Assembly (NCBI GenBank): GCA_036013055.1
Contig: DASCQM010000015.1
Span: 105,541 to 169,540 of the forward strand
Direction of reading: 5' to 3'
Length of the DNA: 64,000 nucleotides
Source: SHYR01 sp036013055
GTDB lineage: Bacteria; Chloroflexota; Dehalococcoidia; UBA2979
The notes beneath the pieces were generated by a model. It did no database searches. It had not been told where the DNA came from and worked only from the letters and a program-made list of their open reading frames with translations. The stretch's first letter is position 1. The number at the start of each line of letters is the position of its first letter. Below are positions 1 to 7,879 of the stretch, piece after piece. A program made the position numbers and the translations under genes.

Positions 1-2
1 CA

Positions 3-368
3 CCGGAGGTCGCTGAAGCGCTCGGCGTGGCCGCCACGGATCTGCATCAACTCGGCGTGGTCCACACGCTGGTGCCGGAACCCGTTGGTGGCGCGCATGC
101 GAACCCGGACGGCGCGATCCGCCTGCTGGACCCGCCGCTCCGTCGTGCGCTGGCGGAGGCGTCACGCGGACGCGGGGCGCAGCGTCGACGTCGACGTGAA
201 GAGCGCCTGCATCGCATCGGACTTGAGCGCGGCGGCGTGCTGCGTGGCGCGGCGGGCCTGCTCGCTGGTGCCGGCCACGCGGTGACGAGCGCGATCGGTC
301 GCGTGCGCGGCGATGGCAGCGAAGAGCCGGCCAGCGAGGCCGAAGAGGCTGCGACGACCGCCAGCTAG
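3..368 (+). CDS. Acetyl-CoA carboxylase carboxyltransferase, C-terminal part (partial at window edge)
   Basis: Only the last 121 codons are in the window; the frame is open to its left edge. The visible start (EALGVAATDL, then HTLVPEPVGGAH) matches the end of the AccA/AccD carboxyltransferase fold, where family members read roughly LELGIIDEIIPEPLGGAH. The enzyme transfers carboxyl from carboxybiotin to acetyl-CoA in the first step of fatty-acid synthesis. After about residue 45 the chain becomes a basic RGRGAQRRRRR stretch and an acidic/Ala-rich tail that family members do not usually have. The stop overlaps the stop of the convergent DinB-like gene by 3 nt. It could be an alpha subunit or a fused beta-alpha protein; the rest lies outside the window. 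Confidence 0.8.
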   Translation, partial: PEVAEALGVAATDLHQLGVVHTLVPEPVGGAHANPDGAIRLLDPPLRRALAEASRGRGAQRRRRREERLHRIGLERGGVLRGAAGLLAGAGHAVTSAIGRVRGDGSEEPASEAEEAATTAS

Positions 369-856
369 CCTGCCGGCGACCAGCCGCTCTCAGCCAGTTC
401 GTCCAGGTGCTCCCGGTAGTGCTCGTTCATGTTCACGTCTGCGGTGCCGTGGATGTGCCACGTTGAACCATCCGGGGCGTCCCACGTGGACTCCGCCCAC
501 TGCTGCTCGCTGAGACCGAGCAGGTAAGAGCGGAGTGCGCCGCGGGAGCGCTCGCAGTACTCCCGCACCTCCGCGGAGGTCAGTGCGGCGTCTTCATCAA
601 ACCAGCGCGCGTTCCACTCGTCGTAGTTCGACCGCGAGTCGGGCTCGCGCCCTTCGACGATGTCGCGGATCACCTCGGCGGCGTGATCGTGCCAGTGGGC
701 GATGTGGCCGAGCACATTCTTGCCGGACCACTGCGGCCCGCTCGCACCCGGTTGTTCGAGCTGCTCGTCGCTGAGCACGCCGAGCTTCGCCCAGAGCGCG
801 GCCCATAGCTCGTCGCCCTGCCGGATCAGCTCCTCGCGGGAGGGAACCTCAGCCAC
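365..856 (-). CDS. DinB-like four-helix-bundle protein (DinB/ClbS superfamily)
   Basis: This 163-residue protein has the DinB/YfiT-like four-helix pattern. An N-terminal helix (REELIRQGDELWAAL) is followed by a central VLGHIAHWHDHAAEVI segment and a C-terminal NEHYREHLDEL segment, which supply the spaced histidines that bind metal in this superfamily. The length is typical. Members include thiol-dependent transferases and ClbS-type hydrolases, and the substrate cannot be told from sequence. The LLM oxidoreductase lies 11 bp upstream on the same strand, so the two are probably co-transcribed. The ATG start is natural. Confidence 0.75.
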   Translation of the reverse strand: MAEVPSREELIRQGDELWAALWAKLGVLSDEQLEQPGASGPQWSGKNVLGHIAHWHDHAAEVIRDIVEGREPDSRSNYDEWNARWFDEDAALTSAEVREYCERSRGALRSYLLGLSEQQWAESTWDAPDGSTWHIHGTADVNMNEHYREHLDELAESGWSPAG

Positions 857-867
857 GCGTCTCGCCG

Positions 868-1869
868 TTAGCCGACGAGCTTGCGGAAGATCTCCGCTCG
901 CTTCTTCGGGTCCCGCTCATCCACGGAGACGCTGTGCGTCGCGTAGCCGGCGTCCTCTGCGGCTTCCATCCACTCGATGCACTCCTCGGCGCTACCGGCG
1001 ACGCCGAGCTGCTCAACGAGTTCCTCCGGCAGCACCTCGATCGCGGCATCCGCGCCGCCCTCGCGCCACGCGAGGCGCACGGCGTTGGCCTCATCGGCGT
1101 AACCCATGCGCACGAAATGCTCGTAGTAGAAGTCGCCCATGCGCGCGATGTAGAAGGCGGCACCGCTCGCCCGCGACCGGCGGGCACCCTCGATGTCATC
1201 GGTGACGCGGACGGCTGCCGCGGAGTTGATCGGGACATCCTCGATCTTGCGACCGGCGGCCTTCACGGCGTCCTGGAACGGCTTCACCTGTGCGTCCCAC
1301 TGCTCGCGGGGGGCGAAGATCGGGAACCAGCCGTCCGCGATCTCTGCGGTCAACTGCTGCGATTTGGGGGTGATCGACGCGATGTGGATCGGGATGTGCT
1401 TGCGCGGCAGGTTCATGCCGCGGAGCGTGAACCCGCGCTCCATCCCTTTGAAGTACTCGCCGTCGTGGTGCAGCGGCTCGTCGGCGATCAGCATGTTGAT
1501 GATCTCAACGTATTCGCGCATGCGTGCGAGCGGTTTGCCGAACTTCACGCCGTGGAAGTGGTCCGTCACGTTCGCACTGGTCGTACCCAGCCCGATGATC
1601 ATGCGACCGCCGGTGAGCTCGTCGAGCGTCCCGAAGTGCTGCGCCAGTGCCGCCGGCGTACGCGAGTAGATGTTGACGATCGAGGTGCCAAGCTGAATGT
1701 TGCTCGTCTCGTAGCCGAGGATCGCCAGCATCGTGAAGGCGTCGCGGCCCCACGCCTCGGCGTTGAAGGCGGCATCGACGCCGCTATCGTCGGCAACCTT
1801 GATCTCGTCGACGGCGCTGCGGACGTCGAATCCGCCCTGCCAGTTGAATCCGATTCGGATCTTTCGCAT
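868..1869 (-). CDS. LLM-class flavin-dependent oxidoreductase (luciferase-like)
   Basis: This is a 333-residue TIM-barrel oxidoreductase of the bacterial luciferase-like superfamily. It starts MRKIRIGFNWQG, has the LGTSIVNIYSRTP strand/loop and GGRMIIGLGTTS near residues 80-110, and reads HIASITPKSQQLTAEIADGWFP in the middle, all typical of F420- or FMN-dependent LLM enzymes. The open frame extends 27 codons further upstream, but that part looks non-coding, so the internal ATG is used. The substrate is unknown. It probably forms an operon with the DinB-like gene. Whether the cofactor is F420 cannot be decided here. Confidence 0.88.
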   Translation of the reverse strand: MRKIRIGFNWQGGFDVRSAVDEIKVADDSGVDAAFNAEAWGRDAFTMLAILGYETSNIQLGTSIVNIYSRTPAALAQHFGTLDELTGGRMIIGLGTTSANVTDHFHGVKFGKPLARMREYVEIINMLIADEPLHHDGEYFKGMERGFTLRGMNLPRKHIPIHIASITPKSQQLTAEIADGWFPIFAPREQWDAQVKPFQDAVKAAGRKIEDVPINSAAAVRVTDDIEGARRSRASGAAFYIARMGDFYYEHFVRMGYADEANAVRLAWREGGADAAIEVLPEELVEQLGVAGSAEECIEWMEAAEDAGYATHSVSVDERDPKKRAEIFRKLVG

Positions 1870-2003
1870 CTCATACCCCTGATCGCGCGTTGATGTGTCG
1901 GTGTGTAGCCGCGCGATTATAGGCTGCCGGGTAGCTGCGAAGACAGGCACTGATCGATGAACAGTGAGTCAGCGAGGCTCGCTCGTCGCAAGGATGGCCG
2001 GGA

Positions 2004-2792
2004 CTAGTCCTCGGACCTACCGCCGCCACCGCTACCACCGCGGCCGCGTCCGCCGCGTCGCCCACGACGCCTGCGCTGCTGGCCGTCGTCGGAACCGGAT
2101 CCGGCGTCGGGCGACGTGCGCTCGCTGTTCGGATCATCAGGGTTGACGGGGTCAGAGTTGGTGAAGCCCGTGACGTAGCGGCTGCCGCCCATCATCACGC
2201 GCTTGGTGCCGCGCAGGCCCGGCGGCCGCCTGCGGTTCCGCGGCAGCAGGTCGTCGTCGCCACCGTCCGACGGGGGTCGCCACGCGACATCCTCGGGCAG
2301 GGGAGCATCGAAGGAGTTGTAGTCGCGCCGCTGGCGCTGGTTGCCGGCCGTGCGAGGGGGGCGACCGCGGGGCTTCATCTCGGAACGCGGCGGACCGCTG
2401 CGCCCTCGGCGCTCGCCCGCACCGGATTGCGTGGAGCTGGTGTTGCGGTTTGAGTCACCGCCACGACCTCGGTTGCCGCCGCGATTGCCGCGTCCGCGAC
2501 CGCCTTCATTGCGTCCACGCTCGCCGCGACCCTCGCTCTGACGGTTGTCGCCGTCAGCCGGGGCGTCGCTGTTTCGCGAGTTCGAGCTGCTGTTTCGCGA
2601 ATTGCTGTCGCGCGAGTTGTCGCTCTGCGCACTGTTCGACGCGCCGCTCGAGCCGCCGCGGCCACGACCACGTCCGCCGCGACGTCCCCGTCGACGTTTG
2701 CGGCCGCCCTCGGCCTCAGTCTGTGCTGGCTGCGCTGCTGCGGGCTCTTCCCCACCGGCGAGACGGCGTACAAGGCGTCCGAAGGCGCTCAA
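2004..2792 (-). CDS. RG/RGG-rich intrinsically disordered protein, possible nucleic-acid binder
   Basis: The 262-residue product is almost wholly low complexity. It has an RKRRRGRRGGRGRGRGG block near residues 31-47, then an Asn/Ser/Arg stretch (about 50-80), further GRGRGNRGGNRGRGG repeats, and ends in RRRRGRRGGRGRGGSGGGG. The middle section (DYNSFDAPLPEDVAWRP and GTKRVMMGGSRYVTGF, about 150-215) is less repetitive and may be a conserved short motif. RGG boxes generally bind RNA; that role is inferred and no family was recognised. The listed start is TTG. The same frame stays open upstream with a plausible protein-like segment (SYRSLLAREHSHRHTHLKQR), so the true N-terminus may lie near 2860. 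Confidence 0.6.
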   Translation of the reverse strand: MSAFGRLVRRLAGGEEPAAAQPAQTEAEGGRKRRRGRRGGRGRGRGGSSGASNSAQSDNSRDSNSRNSSSNSRNSDAPADGDNRQSEGRGERGRNEGGRGRGNRGGNRGRGGDSNRNTSSTQSGAGERRGRSGPPRSEMKPRGRPPRTAGNQRQRRDYNSFDAPLPEDVAWRPPSDGGDDDLLPRNRRRPPGLRGTKRVMMGGSRYVTGFTNSDPVNPDDPNSERTSPDAGSGSDDGQQRRRRGRRGGRGRGGSGGGGRSED

Positions 2793-2924
2793 CTTGCGCG
2801 CTCGCTGCTTGAGATGGGTGTGTCGGTGGCTGTGTTCCCGCGCCAGCAGGCTGCGGTAGGAATCGTCATTGCAACCAGCATAGCGAATTATGTCGCTGCC
2901 GACGAGCGGACCCCAGATCGCTCG

Positions 2925-4211
2925 CTAGCTGCCGGCCGCCGAGGCTTCCTCGGCCAGTGAGCCCAGCCGCTCCGCTTCGCGCACCTCGTCACCGGCGCGG
3001 CGCATCAGCAGGATGAAGATGATCGCCCCGGTCGCGGTGCCGATGCCGGCGTAGCGGAAGACGTTGTCGATGCCGAATACCGCGACGACCCACGCACCGA
3101 TCATCGCGCCACCGAGGAATCCGACGGACCCCGCCATCTGCTGCACGCCCATGATCGCGCCCATGCCGGTGGTGCGGCCAACCGTGACGAAGATCGCCTG
3201 CTGCGCGGGGAAGGCGATCGACTCCGCGATTCCGAGCGAGACGTACAGCGCCAGCAACCACGGCAGGATCGGCAGCGTCGTGCCGAAGATCGTCACGTCG
3301 AACGCGTAGTCCGGCACGCTCGGGATCAGGGACTGCAAGACCGCAGCCAGCCCCAGCCCGATCGAGACCAGCGCGACGCGGTTCCAGCGATCGGCTAGCG
3401 CCCCGAACGTCGGCTGCGCGACCGCGCCGATCAGCGAGCGCGAGCCGAGCAGGATGCCGACGAAGGTGGCACTGCCGGTGTTCAGCCCCTCCTCGCTCAC
3501 AACGTAGACGGAGAGGAATGCACCGGACGCGGCGAAGGAGATGCTGCCGACGAGGCCGGAGGCGATCACCGCGTGCACGAACTTACGCCGCACTAGCTCT
3601 CGCCACGAGAGGCGCGGCTCCTCGGGCGGTTCGTAGTCCTCGCTGGCACCCGCCGGACGGGGGCGCCCGGGCAGCAGCAGCATGACGAAGATGCCCGTGC
3701 CCCAGAGCATCGATGCCATCGCAGCGAACGCCACGTTGGAGCTGAAGACGTCGCGCACGATGCCGCCAGCGAGCGGACCGATCCCCCAGCCAACGATCTG
3801 CGCCACCGCGAAGGCACCCATCATCCGCCCCTCGCCGCCAGCCGGAGAGAGCCGTCCGACGTAGGCGAGGCTGAGCGGGAAGATGAACGAGATGCCGATG
3901 CCGGATGCGATGCGCAGCGCCACGACCTGCTCCCACGTGTCGGCCAGCAGGTAGCCGTAGCCCATCGTGCCGTAGGCGGCGAAGCCGAAGACCATGAAGC
4001 GCTTCGCGCCGAATCGGTCGCCCAGGCGGCCGACGAACGGTGAGAGGAAGAACTGCGTGATCGCGATGCCCGAGAAGGAGAGCGCGACCGCGACCTCAGG
4101 CCCGCCCAGGTCCTCGCGGACGTACACCGGCAGCAGCGGAGAGACCATGCCGATGCCCGCCATGGCGACGACCATCGCGAGCCAGAGCACGATAAAGCCA
4201 CGTGAGATCAT
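2925..4211 (-). CDS. MFS transporter, 12-TM drug/metabolite exporter type
   Basis: This 428-residue membrane protein is of normal MFS length, with about 12 hydrophobic segments. The first helix (FIVLWLAMVVAMAGIGMVSPLLP) is followed by PFVGRLGDRFGAKRFMVFGF, the conserved loop 2-3 motif A (GxLaDrxGrkr). A second motif A-like segment, FGALADRWNRV, starts the second half after a charged loop near residues 190-210. This is typical of multidrug or sugar efflux transporters in the DHA1 group. The substrate is unknown. The start is an ATG with a clear upstream gap, and the gene appears to be transcribed alone. Confidence 0.88.
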   Translation of the reverse strand: MISRGFIVLWLAMVVAMAGIGMVSPLLPVYVREDLGGPEVAVALSFSGIAITQFFLSPFVGRLGDRFGAKRFMVFGFAAYGTMGYGYLLADTWEQVVALRIASGIGISFIFPLSLAYVGRLSPAGGEGRMMGAFAVAQIVGWGIGPLAGGIVRDVFSSNVAFAAMASMLWGTGIFVMLLLPGRPRPAGASEDYEPPEEPRLSWRELVRRKFVHAVIASGLVGSISFAASGAFLSVYVVSEEGLNTGSATFVGILLGSRSLIGAVAQPTFGALADRWNRVALVSIGLGLAAVLQSLIPSVPDYAFDVTIFGTTLPILPWLLALYVSLGIAESIAFPAQQAIFVTVGRTTGMGAIMGVQQMAGSVGFLGGAMIGAWVVAVFGIDNVFRYAGIGTATGAIIFILLMRRAGDEVREAERLGSLAEEASAAGS

Positions 4212-4377
4212 TGGTGGGCCTTCGTCGGATCAGGTAGCGCGCGCCACCGTCGAAACGGGTGACTTCGCGTCGATCTACTGTACGGGCCTCGGCGGTCGGG
4301 TGAACGCCGGAGTTTGCCCTACTTGCTGTTCGGTATCGGCCCGCTTCGCCAGCTGCTGGCGACCTCTAGCGGCTGAT
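4212..4377. other. Intergenic spacer between redoxin and MFS genes
   Basis: These 166 bases hold no recognisable gene, repeat or clear terminator. They separate the 3' end of the redoxin gene from the start of the MFS gene. Confidence 0.5.
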
Positions 4378-5394
4378 CTAGCGTCGCTGTGCCCGGTTCA
4401 ACTGGCCGAGCGGGATCTCGACGTGCAGCTGCTCCGTCTTCGGGAGGAAGCACTCGCTCTCGTTGCACGCCTGGTAGAGCACCTCGATGTCGAGCGGGAT
4501 CGAATCGCCCTCACGGATCGCGGAGACCAGCGGGACGACGACTTCAACGCCGCCCTCGAAGACATCGAACTGCTCATCGAGCCCGTCGATGCTGAAAGGA
4601 ACCGTCCCCGGGTACTCCGGCTCGCCCACGCGCAGGCCCTCCGGGCCTGTGACCGTGACCATCGTGGCGAAGTAGCCCTCCGGCGCGTTCGGGCCGTTGA
4701 CGTGCAGGCCCTCGCCGAGCTCGATGCTGACGTAAAGGTCCGCGTGCTGCATGAACGCGAGATCGCTGCCGCCGAGGGTGGCGGCGACCTTCACGTCGTC
4801 CTCGGTGACCTCGGCGTGGGGTGACCCGCTGAGGTCGATCGCGGCGCGGAAGCCGGATCGCAGTACGGTCGCGCCAGTCTCGCGCACCTGATACTCGCGG
4901 TGGAAGAACTTCTGCTCGATCAGCCCGTCCTCATCGATCAGGTAGGAGCCGGGGAAGGGGATGCCGTAGACGCGCTCGTCTGGCATCACCAGCGTGTTGA
5001 GGATGCCGACTTCCTTGATGTACTCCGAGCCCTCATCCGCGATCAGGTCGTAGTCGATGCCGTGCTCGTTGGCGAAGTCGGAGAGCGCATCGACGGGGTC
5101 ATAGCTGATCGCGAAGAGCTTGACGCCCGCGGCCTCGAACTCAGCCTTCTGCTTCTGCAGCTCCACGAGCTGCGTACGGCAGTACGGTCACCAGCGGGTC
5201 GAGCGATGGAAGACGACCAGCGCCTTGTGCCCATCGCGCGCGGTCGAGAAATCGATTGCCGCACCGTGCTGGTTCGGCAGTGCGAAGTTGGGCAGCGCCT
5301 CACCGACGGCGGGGCCGCTGGGGAAGTTGTCCGATTCCGGCGTGCGCTGCGTGGGAGGGGTCGGCTCGTCCGTCGGTGGTGGTTGCTGTGTCAT
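4378..5394 (-). CDS. Putative selenoprotein: peroxiredoxin/thioredoxin-like domain with U-P-Y-C site fused to DsbD-alpha-like domain
   Basis: One continuous 339-codon frame (5394 to 4378) is interrupted only by TGA at 5190-5188. Without recoding it would be two ORFs, yet the redoxin homology runs straight through: residues 35-68 (GEALPNFALPNQHG, then VVFHRSTRW), the TGA as residue 69, then PYCRTQLVELQ and FAISYDPVDALSDF. The TGA sits exactly at the peroxidatic/redox-active position of a C-x-x-C-type site, giving U69-P-Y-C72. A perfect 7-bp stem with GTG loop (5157-5173) begins 14 nt after the TGA, as expected of a bacterial SECIS. Residues about 190-338 resemble the DsbD-alpha/DsbC corrector domain, with a CNESEC pair (C310, C315). 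No signal peptide is evident. The likely role is thiol-disulfide or peroxide reduction. The alternative is a nonsense-mutated gene. Confidence 0.78.
5157..5173 (-). promoter_or_regulatory. Candidate bacterial SECIS hairpin
   Basis: On the minus-strand mRNA, GCAGCUC-GUG-GAGCUGC forms a perfect 7-bp stem with a 3-nt loop beginning with G. The loop starts 21 nt after the in-frame UGA, inside the 16-37 nt window and with the loop-G expected of bacterial SECIS elements. It lies wholly in coding sequence, as bacterial SECIS do. The function is inferred from position and shape. Confidence 0.6.
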
Positions 5395-5489
5395 GGATAC
5401 CTCTTGCGCGAGTCTGTACGGAGCGCGGCTTCCGATCTGGAATCACCATTACGTTTCCGTCAGCGTGACGCGATGGTAGCAGGCGTGGC

Positions 5490-5495
5490 TACACT
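5490..5495 (+). promoter_or_regulatory. Putative -10 box (TACACT) for leaderless globin transcript
   Basis: TACACT ends 6 nt before the GTG start of the globin gene and no Shine-Dalgarno sequence precedes that start. This spacing fits a leaderless transcript. No convincing -35 box was seen. Confidence 0.4.
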
Positions 5496-5501
5496 GGCTC
5501 A

Positions 5502-5978
5502 GTGACCTTTGAACTGACACCGACCGGCCCCGCTGAACCGACCCGACCCGCCAATCCCGGCGAGTCGACACAGACGCTGCTCGACCGGCTCGGTGGGCAC
5601 GACGCCGTCGTTCGGCTCGTCGACGCCTTCTACGACCGCATCGAGGGCGACGAGGAGTTGCGCGCAATCTTCCCGCAGGACCTCTCCGCAGGTCGCGAGA
5701 AGCAGATGCTGTTCATGGAGCAGTGGTTCGGTGGTGACGCGGTCTACTCGCAGCGCTACGGCCACCCTCGGCTGCGTCGCCGCCACTTCCCGTTCATCGT
5801 CTCGGACCGCGGTGCCGGTCGCTGGCTGCGCCATATGACGGAGGCGCTACGCGAGTGCGGCGCAGCGGACGATGTCGTCGCGGAGATGCTGTCCGCGCTC
5901 GGTCCGCTGGCGCACCAGATGGTGAACGAGGGCCAGGCGGTACCACGTGACCCGCTGGAAGATTCGTTCCTGAGCTAG
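5502..5978 (+). CDS. Truncated hemoglobin, group II (GlbO-like)
   Basis: The product has 158 residues, with a disordered 24-residue leader and then LLDRLGGHDAVVRLVDAFYDRI, the classic truncated-globin helix A/B start (LGGxxaixxlVdxFYdrv). FMEQWFGGDAVYSQRYGHPRLRRRH carries the group II signature: FGGP-like turn, Y(S)xxxGHPxLRxRH with the proximal histidine. A Trp in RWLRHM fits the conserved WLxxM G-helix segment. It binds heme and O2/NO in the cytosol. The GTG start lacks an SD sequence (see the -10 box). It abuts the convergent menG gene with no gap. Confidence 0.93.
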   Translation: MTFELTPTGPAEPTRPANPGESTQTLLDRLGGHDAVVRLVDAFYDRIEGDEELRAIFPQDLSAGREKQMLFMEQWFGGDAVYSQRYGHPRLRRRHFPFIVSDRGAGRWLRHMTEALRECGAADDVVAEMLSALGPLAHQMVNEGQAVPRDPLEDSFLS

Positions 5979-6713
5979 CTAGTCGGCAGGCTTTTCGGCG
6001 ACGTGCAGCGCGACCGTGCCGAGCATCATCACGCGCACGTCGGTGACGACGAAGCACGCGCGACGCAGCGCCTGCGAGAACTCCGGCGGCGTGAGGAAGT
6101 GGTCGACGGAGACCGGCAGGTATTCGTAGGCGCTCTCGTGCCCCGAGATCAGCCGGCCGAGCAGCGGGACGAGCCGCGCGAAGTGCAGGCGTATCAGGGG
6201 CCGCAGCAGGCCACGATCGAGACGCGGGATCTCAAGAACGCCGATGCGACCGCCCGGCTTCAGCACGCGAAACGCCTCAGCCAGCGCCGTGTCGAGCTGC
6301 GGGATGTTGCGCACGACGAAGGCCGAGCACCAGACGTCGGCTGACTCGTCCGGGAGCGGCAGGTGCGTCGCATCGCCGAGCGCAAATGCGTTTGCGCGTC
6401 CACCTCGACGGGCCGCCTTTGCGCCGGCGTGTTCGAGCATCGGTCGAGCGAAGTCGAGCCCCAGCACCTCGCCGGCGCCGGCCTCGACGCAGGCGAACGC
6501 CAGATCGCCGGTGCCTGAGCCGGCGTCGATCACGCGGTCGCCGGGGCGCACGAGCAGGCTCGCGGCGAGCTTGCGCCACGCGTGGTGACGCCCCCCGGTC
6601 ATGACGCTGTTCATCAGGTCGTAGCGCGCCGCGATGTCGCTGAACATCGTCTGCACGTAGGGCGCTCGATCGGCGTCGGGCGCGAAGAGGTCGGAGGGCT
6701 GCTGCTCGCTCAC
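5979..6713 (-). CDS. menG: Demethylmenaquinone methyltransferase (MenG/UbiE family)
   Basis: This is a 244-residue class I SAM methyltransferase. MFSDIAARYDLMNSVMTGGRHHAWR is the UbiE/MenG N-terminal signature. VIDAGSGTGDLAFA is the SAM-binding motif I, FVVRNIPQLDTALAEAFRVLKPGG the characteristic UbiE motif, and LEIPRLD matches the LEFS(R/K)P position. It C-methylates demethylmenaquinone in the last step of menaquinone synthesis at the membrane surface. No other men gene is adjacent. Menaquinone rather than ubiquinone is inferred from the probable lineage. Confidence 0.9.
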   Translation of the reverse strand: MSEQQPSDLFAPDADRAPYVQTMFSDIAARYDLMNSVMTGGRHHAWRKLAASLLVRPGDRVIDAGSGTGDLAFACVEAGAGEVLGLDFARPMLEHAGAKAARRGGRANAFALGDATHLPLPDESADVWCSAFVVRNIPQLDTALAEAFRVLKPGGRIGVLEIPRLDRGLLRPLIRLHFARLVPLLGRLISGHESAYEYLPVSVDHFLTPPEFSQALRRACFVVTDVRVMMLGTVALHVAEKPAD

Positions 6714-6806
6714 GCGCGGATCGTACGCCAGCCGAGGGGCAGGGGCATCGTGACTCAGATTCGAATCGCCGCGTAACCGCCTATGCAGGTACGCGAACCT
6801 CTGTTC

Positions 6807-6815
6807 TGCTATACT
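6807..6815 (+). promoter_or_regulatory. Putative extended -10 promoter of the nurA-herA-sbcDC operon
   Basis: TGCTATACT (TGn-TATACT) is an excellent extended -10 about 37 bp upstream of the nurA ATG. It would give a short leader. No good -35 box is visible, as is usual for extended -10 promoters. Confidence 0.5.
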
Positions 6816-6852
6816 CCGCGCGATCCGGTCAGACTCCCCGCGGACTCAACCC

Positions 6853-7875
6853 ATGCCGCTCAGATTACTCCCGTGGGCCCCCGAGTACGGCACGTCGATG
6901 CAATTCGACGCCGAGACGGGTGACGACTCCACGACCGACGCCGATCCGACCGTCGAGGGCATCGACTGGAACGTCGTGACCCCGACCGGCGATCGTCCGG
7001 CGGCGCTGCAGATCATTGACGGCGTGCGACGCGCCGAGGCGCACGCGATGGACGAGTCGCCAGAAGGCGCGCCGCTCTTCGGCCTCTTCGGTTCGCTCGC
7101 CGTTGGTGCGGTGCGGCTCGACGCCGACGGCGCGCGCATCCTCGAGGAGCACGTCAGCGTCGAGCGCCGCTACTTCCAGGTCGGTGGCGACCCCGTCGAT
7201 CGCGAGGTTGCCGTTGGCGACGACGCGCTGCGTTTCGCGGCGGAGGTGCCGCCGCGGGCAACGACGGCAAACGAACTCGTCGACGCGCTCAATCGCAAGA
7301 TGCTCGATCAGGAAGCGAAGCTCGCCGAGGACCTGTCAGCCGACGAGAGCGTGCTGACGCTCGTCGATGGCCCGCTGCGCGACATCCGCCCGTCCGGCAA
7401 GCGCGTCGTCGGCTACGTGAAGCGCATCCACAACTGGTACATCGACGGGGAGCGGCTGCGGCTGCTCGCGGCGCTCCGCGCGGGGCAGCGCTCGCCGCTG
7501 GTGATGTTGCGCGGCACCGACGGGCGCGAGCGCTACACGTGGTTCGTTCGTATCGCCGACCTCAGCGCTCGCTACCACCAGCTCGGCGGCATCATGCGGC
7601 TTGAGGCGCCCGGTTTCGCGCCACTCTCCGAGGCGATCGCGCTGGCGAACCAGTCGACGCTTGAACTACCGCGGCTGGCCTCTTCGCCGGTGCGCGACCC
7701 GCGCGCGCCACACAACCTCACCCCGGTCGGCGCGCTGGAGGCGGTGCTGACGCACCGGCTCGGCGATCGTCGCTGGCTGCGCCGGTTGCTCGTCGCCTCC
7801 GTGGGCGAGGGGGCCGACGCCGTGGCCGCTGCCACCGCATTGATTCACGAACAGACGCTTCCGGAAGGGGCCTGA
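6853..7875 (+). CDS. nurA: NurA-type DNA end-resection nuclease
   Basis: This 340-residue protein fits the NurA nuclease pattern: an early metal-binding acidic strand (LQIIDGVRRAEAH, about residues 55-67), a central LTLVDGPLRDI strand near 170, then VVGYVKRIHNWYI (about 190), and a C-terminal segment (NLTPVGALEAVLTHRLGD) corresponding to the conserved PxPL/aHR end of the family. NurA is a 5'-3' nuclease that works inside the HerA hexamer to resect double-strand breaks. Identity is strengthened by the herA gene 4 nt downstream, followed by sbcD and sbcC. The ATG start has no obvious SD sequence. Confidence 0.8.
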   Translation: MPLRLLPWAPEYGTSMQFDAETGDDSTTDADPTVEGIDWNVVTPTGDRPAALQIIDGVRRAEAHAMDESPEGAPLFGLFGSLAVGAVRLDADGARILEEHVSVERRYFQVGGDPVDREVAVGDDALRFAAEVPPRATTANELVDALNRKMLDQEAKLAEDLSADESVLTLVDGPLRDIRPSGKRVVGYVKRIHNWYIDGERLRLLAALRAGQRSPLVMLRGTDGRERYTWFVRIADLSARYHQLGGIMRLEAPGFAPLSEAIALANQSTLELPRLASSPVRDPRAPHNLTPVGALEAVLTHRLGDRRWLRRLLVASVGEGADAVAAATALIHEQTLPEGA

Positions 7876-7879
7876 CGAG

